The notes beneath the pieces are model-generated. The model worked only from the letters and a program-made list of their open reading frames with translations, ran no database searches and had not been told where the DNA came from. 64,000 nt of DNA, from assembly GCA_963575745.1 (NCBI GenBank), contig CAUYUJ010014206.1, positions 124,001 to 188,000 on the forward strand. Direction: 5' to 3'. The DNA comes from Prorocentrum cordatum. Lineage: Eukaryota; Sar; Dinophyceae; Prorocentrales; Prorocentraceae. The position numbers and the translations under genes are program-made. Shown in pieces: positions 12,637 to 24,700 of this stretch (the first letter of the stretch is position 1; every line of letters begins with the position of its first letter).

Positions 12637-15112
12637 CCCAACCATCCTGTGGTGTTGGGTCCTCGTTTTGAAGAGACGTCGCGCGTTCTCCTCTCCTCCC
12701 CTTTCCTCTCCTCTCCTCTCCTCTCCTCCTCCCCCTCCTCCCTCCTCCCTCCTCCATTTCGGCACACCCCTCACACGTTTCGTGGCACCATAGGGAGCTC
12801 TGCCGAAGGCCCAAGTGCTGCCGCCCGCATGTGTCACGCACACCCAATTCGGCACACCCCTCACACGCTTCGTGGACCCATACGGAGCTCCGCCGAAGGC
12901 CCCAGTGCTGCCGCCCGCATGCGTCACGCACACCCAATTCGGCACACCCCTCACACGCTTCGTGGCCCCATAGGGAGCTCCGCCGAAGGCCCCCGTGCTG
13001 CCGCCCGCATGCGTCACGCACACCCAATTCGGCACACCCCTCACACGTTTCGTGGCCCCATAGGGAGCTCCGCCGAGGGCCCCAATGCTGCCGCCCGCAT
13101 GCGTCCCGCACACCCAATTCGGCACACCCCTCACACGTTTCGTGGCCCCATAGGGAGCTCAGCCGAAGGCCCCAGTGCTGCCGCCCGCATGTGTCACGCA
13201 CACCCAATTCGGCACACCCCTCACACGCTTCGTGGACCCATAGGGAGCTCCGCCGAAGGCCCCCGTGCTGCCGCCCGCATGCGTCACGCACACCCAATTC
13301 GGCACACCCCTCACACGTTTCGTGGCCCCATAGGGAGCTCCGCCGAAGGCCCCCGTGCTGCCGCCCGCATGTGTCACGCACGCCCAATTCGGCACACCCC
13401 TCACACGTTTCGTGGCCCCATAGGGAGCTCCGCCGAAGGCCCCCGTGCCCGCGCCCGCATGCGCCCCGCACACCCATTTCGGCACACCCCTCACACGTTT
13501 CGTGGCCCCATAGGGAGCTCTTCCGACGGCCCCAGTGCTGCCGCCCGCATGCGTCCCGCACACTCAGTTCGGCACACCCCTCACACGTTTCGTGGCACCA
13601 TAGGGAGCTCCGCCGAAGGCCCCCGTGCTGCCGCCCGCATGCGTCACGCACACCCAATTCGGCACACCCCTCACACGTTTCGTGGCCCCATAAGGAGACC
13701 CACCGAAGGGCCAAGTGCTGCCGCCCGCATGCGTCCCGCACACTCAGTTCGGCACACTCCTCAAACGTTTCGTGGCCCCATAGGGAGCTCCGCCGAAGGC
13801 CCCAGTGCTGCCGCCCGCATGCGTCCTGCACACCCATTTCGGCACACCCCTCACACGTTTCGTGGCCCCATAGGGAGCTCCACCGGAGGCCCCAGTGCTG
13901 CCGCCCGCATGCGTCCCGCACACCCATTTCGGCACACCCCTCACACGTTTCGTGGCCCCGTAGGAAGCTCCACCGAAGGGCCGAGTGCTGCCGCCCGCAT
14001 GCGTCCCGCACACCCAAGTCGGCACACCCCTCACACGTTTCGTGGCCCCATAGGGAGCTCTTCCGACGGCCCCAGTGCTGCCGCCCGCATGCGTCCCGCA
14101 CACCACTTTCGGCACATCCCTCACACTTTCGTGGCCCATAGGGAGCTCCACCGAAGGCCCCAGTGCTGCCGCCCGCATGCGTCCCGCACACCCAGTTCGG
14201 CACACCCCTCACACGTTTCGTGGCCCCGTGGGGAGCTCCGCCGAAGGTCCCAGTGCTGCCGCCCGCATGCGTCCCGCACACCCAATTCGGCACACCCCTC
14301 ACACGCTTTGTGGCGCCATAGGGAGCTCCACCGAAGGCCCCGGTGGCGGCGCTCACATGCGCATGCGTCCCGCACACCCATTTCGGCACATCCCTCACAC
14401 GTTTCGTGGCCCCATCACCCACTGGAAGCCCCAGCGGCGGCACTCACATGCGTCACCCACACCCACCCAATTCGGCACGCCCCTCACACGTTTCGTGGCC
14501 CCATAGGGAGACCCACCGAAGGCCCCAGCGGCCGCGCTCACATGCGCCCCCGCCACCCATCCCGGCACGCCCCACACAACAACAGGTTTCGTGGCCCATA
14601 GGAGCTCCACCAGAAGGCACCAGTGGCACCGCCCGCATGCGTCACCACCCGCCCAATTCGGCACACTCCTCACACGTTTCGTGGCCCCATAGGGAGCTGC
14701 ACCAAATGCCCCAGTGGCGGCGCTGACATGCGTCCCCGCCACACATCCCAGTACACCCCTCACGCGCTTCGTTGCCTCATAGGGAGTTCCACCGAAGGCC
14801 CCAGTGGCGCTTACATGCGTCTCCGTCACCCATCCCGGCACCCCCTCCGCAGCAGCATCATGTTTCGGGGACCCATAGGGAGCTCCACTGGAGGCCCCAG
14901 CGGCGGCCCTCACATGCGTTTCCGCCACCCATGTCGGCACGCCCCGCGCGTGTTTCATGTCCCCATAGGGAGCTTCACCGAATGCCCCAGTGGCACCCAT
15001 CTCGGCACACCCCTCACACGTTCCGTGGGCCTATGGGGAGTTCCACGGAAGATGAAACCCGCGCTGCGGTACTCACAACTGCATATGGTTGGGTTCTTCG
15101 CCAGGCTAATTG
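12637..15112 (-). mobile_element. Composite repeat copy 5 (about 25 units of 90 bp)
   Basis: CCCAACCATCC at 12637 after a TTTGTT run, then a shortened AAGAGACG segment, (CTCCT)n, and 90-bp units from about 12755 to 15045. Most units have the GTGCTGCCGCCCGCATGCG variant in place of the GTGCCCGCGCCC variant of copies 2-4. One unit near 14578 has the diagnostic word ACAACAACAGGTTTCGTGG. The far module is ACTCACAACTGCATATGGTT (15071) followed by GGGTTCTTCGCCAGGCTAATT. Apparent proteins of more than 600 residues on both strands here are repeat artefacts. Confidence 0.8.
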
Positions 15113-15129
15113 TTTTCAAATGTTTGTTA

Positions 15130-15215
15130 CATATTTCTCTCTCTCTCTCTGTCTCTCTTCCTCTCTCTCTCTCTCTCTTTTTTCTATCTCTCTCTCTCTC
15201 TTTCTCTCTCTCCCT
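15130..15215. repeat. (CT)n microsatellite
   Basis: TCTCTCTCTC runs with TTTTTTC interruptions, next to an A/G-rich stretch to about 15270. Confidence 0.9.
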
Positions 15216-15559
15216 TTGTAAAAAGAAGGAGGGGGAGGGAAGGAAGCGGAGGTTGGAAGAGGGAAGACGAAAGAATTCGCTAGACCTCCTTACCCCCAAA
15301 GGGCTGGTGGGATTGGAAGGGAAACGCCTTCTTCGGGCGTTTGTCTTGGCCATTACTTCCTTGACCCAGAATGACCACTAGGCCGTATCTGCGTCTACCG
15401 GGGCCATGGTTGTGTTTGGAAAGTCCGTGTGATCCTACCAGTCTGTGAACGGCCATTTTAGTTGGTGCCGATGGCTCGGGTTCGACGCGGCTGGTGGCCC
15501 GACGGGACAGACAGGTTTCCCCAATTATTGAGCGCAACTCGGGATCCGTCGCCCGGGCA

Positions 15560-15906
15560 AGTTGACATGCCGTTTTCTCGGCCGCGTTCAGCCGAGGAGA
15601 CGAGGGGGCCCTCGCAGGCCCAGAGGAGAATGAGGAGGAGGAATTGGTGGCGGAGCTGGCAGGGTGAGTGGCCGCGGGACGCCGCCGGTGTCCCTGGTGT
15701 CGTGCATCATGCTCGCGAGCATGTGGCGGCGGTGGATTTGGCGATTCGGGTTGCTCACGATGCTGATGCCGTCATTGGCGTCGTCGCCCTGCCGTCTCGC
15801 CCCGCAGGCAGGGGGAGGGAGGGGAGAGGTTGCCCACCTGTTCCGCCTTATCGCAGATCGGCAGAGTCTTGCGCTTGACCGGTCCAGCGAGACGGGCGAC
15901 CGATAG
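15560..15906 (+). other. Possible host exon with GTGAGT donor
   Basis: An acidic stretch reading EGALAGPEENEEEELVAELA leads into AG|GTGAGT at 15662-15669, a textbook splice donor. Just downstream another frame reads VSLVSCIMLASMWRRWIW, a hydrophobic/aromatic segment that could be a signal anchor of a second exon or chance. No family is recognised. Flanking sequence to about 17600 shows no clear gene. Confidence 0.22.
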
Positions 15907-15989
15907 GCGGAGGGAGCGTTCTCTGGAATTTGCGACCAGAAAGATGCCGCGCCCAACTTGGGCCGCGCGTTCGAATCGGTTCAACCGCG

Positions 15990-17690
15990 TGCTGTTCTGT
16001 TACGATGCGTCTTCTTAGGACCTTGTTTATGTGGCAAGCTGTTTTATCATGTTTGTAGTCGACGCGGGTTCCACACGAATCGGAATCGGATTCGTGTATC
16101 CGGCGTTGATTCGACGTGGATGCGACATTCGATTCAGATTCGACGCGGATGCGGCGCGACGGGACAGGGAAGGGTTCACGAAGATGCATTACAATGAGGG
16201 GCGCGAAGGAGGAGGGTGAACATTGAGGAAGAACAGCCAGCGGCCAGCTGGTCCGTCTCAGTCCCAGAATTGAGACCGACGGGCCGGCGCTCGGCAGCTG
16301 TCTTTCTTCTCGTTCTCTTTTCCCCTTGTCATCCTCCCCGCGTCTCTTGTGCGCCAGCAGTCACAAACGGTATTGCCGGGCTCCAGACTTGAACTGAACC
16401 CATATCCTTTTCTGACCACCGTCTGCGGCGGCTTTTGTATCCTGTACTCCCGTCGCGGGCAAGGTAATTGCCTCTGCAACGGCAGCCCGATCGAGTGTGC
16501 AGCATCATCGTGACCGCAGTGCCGTCGTGGCGGCGATGCTGTCGCAACGTCAACGGCGACGTATCGTCGCAGCGGCAGCTCCGTCACGACGGCAACGGTT
16601 GTAGTCGCAGCATCGCCGCAGCGGGCTCTCGCCGCACGGCGCGGAAGCGCCGTCCGAGGCCACAGAGTTTCTTTTCGTTCAAGTCTTCGAGGCCGGAATT
16701 CACTCACACACATGTATTTACCACAGTCGCGCTTGACGCGGAGCTTACCTGGAGTAAATTGCTCAAGCAAGGCTTGGGCTGCCCAAGCCGGCTCTGACAG
16801 CAGCCTACCGAACGGCACCGGCGTCCTGTGGAGCAACACAAACACGAAACCAGCCCCGCGCGCCGCCGCCGTAGTTGCCGTAGGCCGTAGGCTGGACGGG
16901 CGGTGCGCGCAAGCGGCCCGCGGCGGCGCGCATTCGGCGGCACAGAGCTGGGGCCGAAGTGGGCTGAGCCAAATTGGGCACACGGAGGCGACCCCCTGCA
17001 TAAAGGGAAAAGTTTCCGACCAGAGCAGCACGCACCAACGACCACGACGCCGACGACGATGACGACGGAGAGGAAGGGGGGCGACCGCCCCGCAGGAGCA
17101 GCCCCCCGCGGCCTCCGCGATCCTCCCCAACCATGCCCGCGCGGGGAAGCGCGTCTCTGGCAGCAGCCTGCTCATCCTGGGAGGACGGCAACTGGGGGGG
17201 GGCCTTCCAAGGTTTCTAAGAGGAGGAGGGGGGAGGAGGGGGGAGGGAGTGGTAAGATCAACGCTTCGAGCAGGCGGAGGAGGAGCAGAGAGGACGGAGG
17301 CGTGTTAGGACGCTGTGATCGCTTCGATCAGCGTCGGGGTAGTTAAACAAAAGGCAGCGGGATGGTGGCAGTGGGGTAAGGGGTGCTGCCACTCCGATGC
17401 CCTTTGGGCGGGCGCTGGGCGTCGGCGCTGTGGATTGCGACGGGCAAGCGTGCAGCGCGAGCCAGCAGTAGGAGAGAGGCGCATCGAGGTTGTTATCAAT
17501 GCTTGTGGCCTCTGTAGACTTCCAGAAGCCTCTGGAGACCTGAGGGGGGGGTCTGGAGCACAGACTTTCCTGAGGGCCCACCTCAAACCATCCCAATTAT
17601 TCATTACTTGTTCCCCACATGCTTAGTGGGGTTCTGGTTTTCTTCCTTCCCGCGTCGCACCCGCGTCTCCTCCTCACCCCTCCTCCTCCT
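15990..17690. other. Unassigned region
   Basis: About 1.7 kb with CG-rich degenerate words and short open frames on both strands. Frames around 16260-17175 (minus) and 16900-17350 (plus) have unusual composition and no recognisable motif. I see nothing that can be supported. Confidence 0.3.
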
Positions 17691-17699
17691 TCTCCTTCT

Positions 17700-17757
17700 C
17701 ACACAGCACAGCACATCGCAGCACAGCACAGCTCAGCACAGCACAGCACAGCACAGT
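17700..17757. repeat. (CAGCA)n microsatellite
   Basis: Repeated ACAGCACAGC pentamer runs inside a pyrimidine-rich stretch. Confidence 0.9.
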
Positions 17758-17789
17758 TTTGGTTTTCATCCCTGCCGCGTGGTACCCAC

Positions 17790-18470
17790 GTCTCCCACCA
17801 TGGGGGGGGGCGCAGGGGGTGGTCCCCGAGCGCGGCGTCTATGCGGGCCATGGCGCAGGGCACAGCACGCGTGGCATATTCTCTGCACCGTAGGTGGTGC
17901 GCAGGGAGTGGTCCCCGAGCGCGGCGTCTATGCGGGCCATGGCGCACGGCAGAGCAGGCGTGGCACTTTCTCGACATCGTAAGGGGTGCGCATGGAATGG
18001 TCCCCGAGCGCGGCGTCTATGCGGGTCATGGCGCAGGGCATAGCAGGCATGGTTGTTTCCCGACACCAGAGGGGGTGCGCAGGGGGTGGTCCCTGAGCGC
18101 GGTCGCTATCCGTGCCGGTCGTCCAGGGCGCTGCTGTCCGTGTTGGTCGTCCTGGGCATAGCACGCATGGCATAATCTCAACACCACAGGGGGTGCGCAC
18201 GGGGTGGTCCTTGAGCGCGGCCTCTATCCGTGACGGTGGTGCTCAGGGCACATCGGCGCGCAAGTTTGCTATCCGTGCCGGTCGTGCGCAGGGCACATGG
18301 GAACGCTGGCGGAGCAGGCGTGGCATACTCTCGTAACCTTAGGGGGTCCGCAGGTGGTGGTCTCGGAGCGCGGCCGCTATCCGAGCCGGTCGTCCAGGGC
18401 GCAACAGGCGTGGCTCTTCCTCGACACCATATTGGGGGTGCGCAAGGAATGGCCACCAACATCATTCTCA
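17790..18470 (+). repeat. Degenerate tandem repeat of about 90-110 bp
   Basis: Six to seven units marked by GGGTGCGCAGGGGGTGGTCC, GAGCGCGGC and CATGGCGCAGGGCA. The GAGCGCGG word occurs at about 17829, 17920, 18007, 18098, 18211 and 18376. The unit sequence is unrelated to the 90-bp composite unit. Confidence 0.7.
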
Positions 18471-18899
18471 CATGCTTCACTTCAGCTATCATCAGTGCAG
18501 CAATAATATAAGTATGTGGGGTTCCTCGGTAGCGTAACTATGAGACTGATACGGCCACCCTTCGGGTGATAAGGAGACTGTGTGTGGGGGGGCACCTTAC
18601 GACAACTGCGATGACTGTGATGGTGACGATGCTGGTGATGCGCCCGCGAACTGGTGACGATGCATGTTGGCGATGCTGGTGACGATGCGTGATGGCGATT
18701 GTGGTGGTGACGATGCATGGCGACGACGCTGGACACCGATGTACTTTCTTGTTGATACGCCTGGCAGGGTCCTGCAGCATTCTGGAGTTCGTTTGGTTCA
18801 GCTGAACGCCAGGGGGGGGTCCTTAGGGTGGTGGTCAAGGGGCGCTGCTCATGGATATCCACAGATGTGCTTCCAGAGCTTCGGGGCACTCTAACACAG

Positions 18900-19400
18900 C
18901 CCAATGCGCCATGATGCGCGATGGCGGATGACGGGAAGAGTCTTCGAGGTACGAGAAGCGAACTGGACGTTCTGACTGAAGTTTCATTATGTATAATAAT
19001 CTCCTACTAATCGAAGACGGCTGATTGTGTTTGATTGTTTCAGCGGATCCCCAAAACAGATTTCTCTCGAGACATCCTCGCACACATGTGATATTCGCGA
19101 CATCGCGTTGACCAAAAACAAGCGTTTTGCCCGAGACATTCTCGAACAATGGACCGCCGGGAAGTTCATTCATCTGTAATCATGTGCGTTGCGCCTGACA
19201 CATCCTCACAAACGTGACATGTCTCCGGAGGTGTTTTACTGCCGCTTATGTGACGGGAAGCACGCTCAGATTCGAAGCGTCGCGCGATGGACGTCGGCGC
19301 TGGCCTGGGGGGAGGGATTATTTATCAACTGGGGTGAGTCTGAGGTTGGAACGGTTCGGGGTTCCGCCTTTATTGCAATGGCCTCCGGCCAGTGCCGCCG
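18900..19400 (+). repeat. Dispersed repeat family, copy A
   Basis: Contains GGCGGATGACGGGAA, CGCGACATCGCG, GCCCGAGACATTCTCG, TCGCGCGATGGACGTCGG, ATTATTTATCAACTGGGG and CCGCCTTTATTGC. The same ordered words recur twice at 26340-26640, with CGAGACATCC words at 26700-27050. The function is unknown. The CCGAGACAT..CTCG words form small palindromes. Confidence 0.6.
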
Positions 19401-19439
19401 ATCCGGGGCGCTCCCGACGCGCGTGGGAACGGGCGATGA

Positions 19440-19747
19440 CGACGACGACGACGACCGACGACCGGGTCAGCGACGGACGATGATGACGACGACGCCCCTC
19501 CTTGAGGTCGACCCCCCCCTCCGTCCCCGCTCGAGCTTCCTCCTTGGACCCCCTTTCCCCCCGCTCGAGTTCGACCCCCCCCCCCGTCCTCGCTCGAGCC
19601 CCCCCCCCTCGATTATTGGACCCGTTCCCCCGCGCTGACCACCGCCCCCCGCTCGAGCTCGACCTCCCCGTCCGTCCCCGCTCGAGTTTCCTCCTTGCAC
19701 CCCCTTCCCCCCGCTTGAGTTCGACCCCCCCCCCCGTCCTCGCTCGA
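19440..19747. repeat. CTCGAG-rich tandem repeat truncated by an assembly gap
   Basis: CCCGCTCGAGTTCGACCCCC and CCCCGTCCTCGCTCGAGC alternate in a roughly 60 to 180 bp pattern up to the first N. The gap probably reflects collapse of this array. Confidence 0.75.
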
Positions 19748-19847
19748 NNNNNNNNNNNNNNNNNNNNNNNNNNNNNNNNNNNNNNNNNNNNNNNNNNNNN
19801 NNNNNNNNNNNNNNNNNNNNNNNNNNNNNNNNNNNNNNNNNNNNNNN
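19748..19847. other. Assembly gap of 100 N
   Basis: Exactly 100 N, the usual placeholder length, so true size is unknown. Confidence 0.99.
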
Positions 19848-19907
19848 TTCTGCAGGGGGCGGTGGGTTCCGCTCTGGGGGTGGGGGTGGGGGGGGGGATT
19901 CGGTCTC

Positions 19908-21092
19908 TTTACGACCAGAAGAACCACTTTACAACCAGATGGGTTACTTTACAACCAACATAGGATTGGAAAGCATGGTTTTTCAGCGAGAGCGTCCACT
20001 TTGCAACCAGAACGGCCCACTTTACAACCAGAACGGACCACTTCACAACCAGAACGGACCACTTTACAAGCAGAACGGACCACTTTACAACCAGCTCAGA
20101 GCGGCCGTGCGTGTTCGGGCGTTCCGCAAAGTGCCCCAGAGCAAGTGGGCGCTCTGAAGAATGCCCCAGAGCAAGTGGGCGCTTTCAAAAGTGCTCCAGG
20201 GCGCGCGGACGCTCTGAAAAGTGCTCCAGGGCACGCGGGTGCTCCGGAGCCCGAGCGCCTGAACGCTCTGCGAAGGCCCCAGCGATGCCTCTGAGCGGTT
20301 TCCATTCCCGCTGGGCGCGTTCTCCTTTGACGTGCCTTACTTCCATGTCTACCTACTGGGGCGTGTCCACCTCCGCGGTCACCGACATGTTCAAGAAGGT
20401 GGTCGGGGTCTTCACCAACGGCCCGGTATTGAACCCCTTCGATTGCAGTTTCCACTGCAGCCTTGCTACCACCACACTTACCGCTGCAGCCCTGACTGAC
20501 CCCCCGCTACCACCACATATCCCATTGCAGCCCAGCTACCACCACAGTTCCCACCGCTGCCTGGCGACCACCACAGTTGCCACCGCGGCTTCCCAACACC
20601 ATGCAGTTCCCATTGTAGCCCCCGCTGCCACATCTCCCACTACAGCTTCCCATTGCCATGCAGCCCCAGTCTTGGACAGGATCACGGTTCATTCGCATGT
20701 CCTGCGCGGGTAGCCTTCGTCCGTCAGAAAAAGGCAGAACAAGCAATGGCAGAACTGACCGACAGAGCCTAGAGAGCAGGTCAAAACCATCATCCGCCCA
20801 CCAGCACGCAACATACCATAGCGCACCAGGTTGTCGCATCACCAACGCGTGCGCAGTGCTTCTTCGTGTGCGATGGGCAACTTTACAACCAACATGCCTC
20901 GAAGAGCCCAAGGCCACCCCTGCGCTGGCCCGCGGAGATTTCAGGGAAAGGCCCGCGTGCATTCAATATGTGTTTCCACTTACCTGGCTGTAAAGTGCCC
21001 TTCCTGGTTGTAAAGTGCCCTTTCTCGGATTTTGTAAGCTGGTTGTAAAGTGGCCCATCTGGTTGCACAGTGCGCGTCTGGCTGTAAAGTGA
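19908..21092. mobile_element. Possible fold-back element with inverted subterminal TTTACAACCAG arrays
   Basis: The left part (19908-20100) has about eight copies of a 20-22 bp unit around CACTTTACAACCAGAACGG. The right part (20985-21090) has about five copies of the reverse complement, for example CTGGTTGTAAAGTGCCC. An isolated forward copy is at 20878-20893. Between them are a 30-36 bp tandem repeat (20140-20260) and about 700 bases with no recognised gene. Opposed subterminal arrays are typical of fold-back DNA transposons, but no transposase or clear target duplication is seen. Confidence 0.45.
20140..20262 (+). repeat. Tandem repeat of about 30-36 bp
   Basis: Four units of the type AGTGCCCCAGAGCAAGTGGG followed by CGCTCTGAAG, the later ones with GCTCCAGGGC. 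Confidence 0.75.
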
Positions 21093-21719
21093 CCTACGCG
21101 CGGGGGGGGGGGGGGGGCGAAGCGCTGAATTAGGTCGAAATTCTGTTGGAATTAGGTCGGAAATGAGAGCCCCCCCCCCCCCCGCAGAGCGAGGCTTGAG
21201 CGAGCTCGAGCCCGCGCTCTCAGAAACTCACGCGCCGGATCTGCGGATTGAGACACTGCGGATGACGTGAAGCGCGCTCAGAGGGCCCTGGCCCCAGCGA
21301 TTGCTGTGTTTTCCTCGTGTCAGCGGGGTCGCGAGCCCCCGCGCAGCATGATTCCCAGTCGATGGCGAGACATGTTTCGGTTTTCCCTCTTCTGCGCGCC
21401 ATCGCTAGCCGAAGTAACTTACGCGGGGGGGGGGGGGGGGGGGGGCGAGCCTTCGGCGACGGCGCGATCACCGTGGAGCTCCGCGTCATCAGACGACGTC
21501 GAGGATCGGAGCGAGCGAGTGCACGGCACAAAGAGCCATCACCGCGCTTGCCGAGCCATGCTCGCCAGAGGGCGAGCGCGGTCCAAGGGGGCCCTGTGCG
21601 AAGGCCAGGACGCAGTGGCGAAGCTATGCCGACTGACGGCGCACGACGACGCGGCGCTCCCACCTTCGCCCCCCCCCCCCCCCCCCCCCCCCCACGCCCG
21701 CCCGCGGACCCATTGCGCC

Positions 21720-24700
21720 CCGCGCCGCTTCGACGTCAAGATGTGGTCGCACAACGACGAGACAATGCTCATGCCTGGCCGCTTGGACGAAGTTCTTCGA
21801 CATGCGGCGGCTGCCCGCGTCGACGCTTTTGCCCTGCGGGGCGCCGCGCTCTCCATCGAACACCAGCGGGGCGGCCCCCGTCTACGCCATCGCGCCCTCC
21901 CCACGCTCGGCGCGCCACTTGAAGGGCGGGGCTGCCATTGCTATGCCCGAGCGAATTGCTTCGCGGGAGGAGATTACAGTTACACGCAGGTGGCAATTGG
22001 GTGGGCTCGTGGGCATTCGGGCCCAACGCACGCCCCACATCGACTTCCATGGGCTCTGTGGGCGCGCCCCAGCTGGCAAGCCCCGAGACCGACCCGCCAC
22101 AGCAGCCGCCCACGCGGCGCGCCGACGCGACAAGGACAAGTTATTTTGACAATGTGAATCGCGCGCTGGGCTGTGCCCCCGCTCGCTGCGCAGTATCATT
22201 GGCCCTGGGCGGCAACGGCGGCGCGGCGCCGTCGCTACCCGATGTAAAACGTGCCAGTTCGCGGCGACGGCATGGACCGCAGTGGGCCGACAATGGGCGA
22301 CGCCCCCATGACATCCTTTCCAATTACAGCATGCGTGCCCTCAACGCCTTCGGCCCAGCAGCGCGACGCAGCACCCCGCGGAGGGACCCCGGCGGTCAGG
22401 GCGAGACGCGGATCGACTACATCGCCGCGTCGCGCAGCACGGGCTCCCAGGATCTCGCGCGGGCCATTCGCGGGGCTCTGCTGGCTTTTGGCCCTTGTAG
22501 GGATCATGTGATAGCTGGGGCCTCTGTCCGAGTGGGTCGACTCTGTACTGCGCGACCTCCCAGGGCACCGACACCGACGTGGCGCCGCCAACATGTCCGG
22601 AGTGCTCTCCAGTCGTGGCGGCGCTGGTCTACCGCCGAGGCGGAGGGCCCAGGCAGTGGGGGCCCATTGGCCACCGCTATCAGCGACGCGCTGCGCTTCC
22701 AGGACCGCGCGGGCCACGCCAGTGCCTCCGTGGGCCAGGCCCTTGCGCAGACCTCCCCTACCAACTATTACGGCATCTCGGGGCTGGCGGCGGCCTCGGC
22801 CGCGGGCGACTTCTTCGCGCCCAAGCAGGGGCGCCAGTTTTTTGTCTTCTCTGCCGACGCGGCCCGACTGATCAAGCAGAAGCAGGAGGCCATCAGCTGG
22901 GCCACTTGGCTCGCCGACCAACGAGTTCCTATTGGTGTGCTTCTCACGGCGCAGACCAGAGCTCGACTCCTCTCACTCACCGCTAAAGGAGCTACGCGCC
23001 TGAACGACGCCAGTCAGTCGCCGACCTCGCAGGCGAGGCCACCACTGCGGCTCGCCAGAACGACCCCAGGAAGTGCATCAATCGGATAGCCCCCCAAACC
23101 GACGCCAGTTTCAGTTGCTGTTGCGAGACCCGGCGGACTGCCCTGCATGGGCGCGATCGCGGAGGCCCGCGCGCGCAAGCTGGAACTGCTGAACATATTC
23201 AAATGCACTGAACTCCCATTTCAACGAACGCCCACCTGCAGTACCAACTCCGACGACTGCCGAAGCTCAACCACTCCAGCACTTGCTCCTTTGCACCACT
23301 AGCGACGTCAAGCACACCGTCGACCTCGCGCCCAACCACAAGGCCGCCCCACCTATCGACGCTACGCCAGGCGGACATTCACGCCCGTGTGGCGTGGTGG
23401 CTGAGCTCTGGCAAATGGCGGGTTCGATAGTTACTACTGCGGTGCAGTCGCTGACCCAGGGCATTGCCAACTGCGCTCAGATCCCCGCGCCGTTCAAATA
23501 TGGCGCCACGGCACTGCTACGCAAGCCCAAAGGCGATGGCACCAACGCCCGCGATCACGACAGGGCGCCCAACATGCTCGACCACCTCGGCAAGGGCGTC
23601 TCCAAGTCCATGATCCGACCATTCATCGGACAGGCCACCGCCAAAATCGAGCCCACCCAGTTCGGGGCCACGGCGAAGCTTGCCACTCGAAATGCCATAG
23701 CGATGATCGACGACATATTTCGCCGCTTTCGGGCCGGCCAGACGCTCCACGTCGGGTGAATGTATGGTGGGCGTCTTGGTTGACCTGGGGAAAGCCTTCG
23801 ACCTTCTGCCCAGGGATGCCATCTGGTCCGAGGTCCACCGCCTGGTCGAGTCTGCTGGGTTCACCCTGTTGTGCTCCGAATTGCATAACGGTGCCTGCTA
23901 CTTGTTTAAGGGCTCGAAGTCAGGCCGAGCGGTGGCGAAGCTAGCTGTCCAACTGGGGGTCCGACAGGGTTCGGTCGAAGGGCCGCCCCTGTTCATCATA
24001 GCGTGTTATGTCGTGCTCACAGCGCTTCGCGGTGCCAAGGAGGAGCGCGCCATCCCGCCGATCGCTGCCACCCGTGTGCTTTGATGGCCTAATCGCGTTT
24101 GCTGTCTTCGAGGGTTGGACGGTGGTCACCGATGTCATTGCCTTCGCCCCGCCAGTGCTGCGGGCCATGGACATTCGCGCGAATGCGCCCAAGACGGAGG
24201 TCATTGCGCTGGCCACTGGCCGCGGCCCCCGACACCTTAACAAGGATATCGCTGCGCGTTCGTTGGGGGAGATGCGTCGCGGGCGCCCTCTCCACCCACA
24301 GGCTGCAGTACAATGCTTGACTTCAGCTTTCAGCTACTGGACGGAGTGGCGCGACGGCGGAGGCTCGCGTCCGCAAGGCGAACGTTGCTCACGCTTGCCT
24401 TGCCCCCAATGTCTTTCGCAAAGGTTTCGCCCCTCCTCAGCTCCTCGCGCGACGTTGGCTCTCAATGGCGCGCGCGATCGCCCTGTGCGGCCTAGAGGTG
24501 TGTATCCTGAGCGACGGGGCCCTGGCCCATCTGGAACGGTGGCAAGCTACAGAGCTCCGCAGCGTGGCGAAACTTCCAGCCCACGCGACAGCGACTACGA
24601 ACGAGGAGGTACGCCGACGGCTCAAGGTGCACACTATCCAGTCTGACTTGCGCTACCGGCGACTCTCGTGGTGGATGGGGAATGCTCTTACCCATCTACA

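Noticed and set aside
12586-14601. A 671-codon plus-strand frame and a 613-codon minus-strand frame
   Set aside because: Same cause: composite copy 5 repeat units. No non-repeat protein signal.
7153-15045. CRISPR-like direct repeats
   Set aside because: Units are contiguous 90-bp minisatellites without unique spacers and lie in a eukaryotic genome.
16258-17175. 305-codon minus-strand frame
   Set aside because: No motif, biased R/A/P composition, and overlapping frames of similar quality on the other strand.
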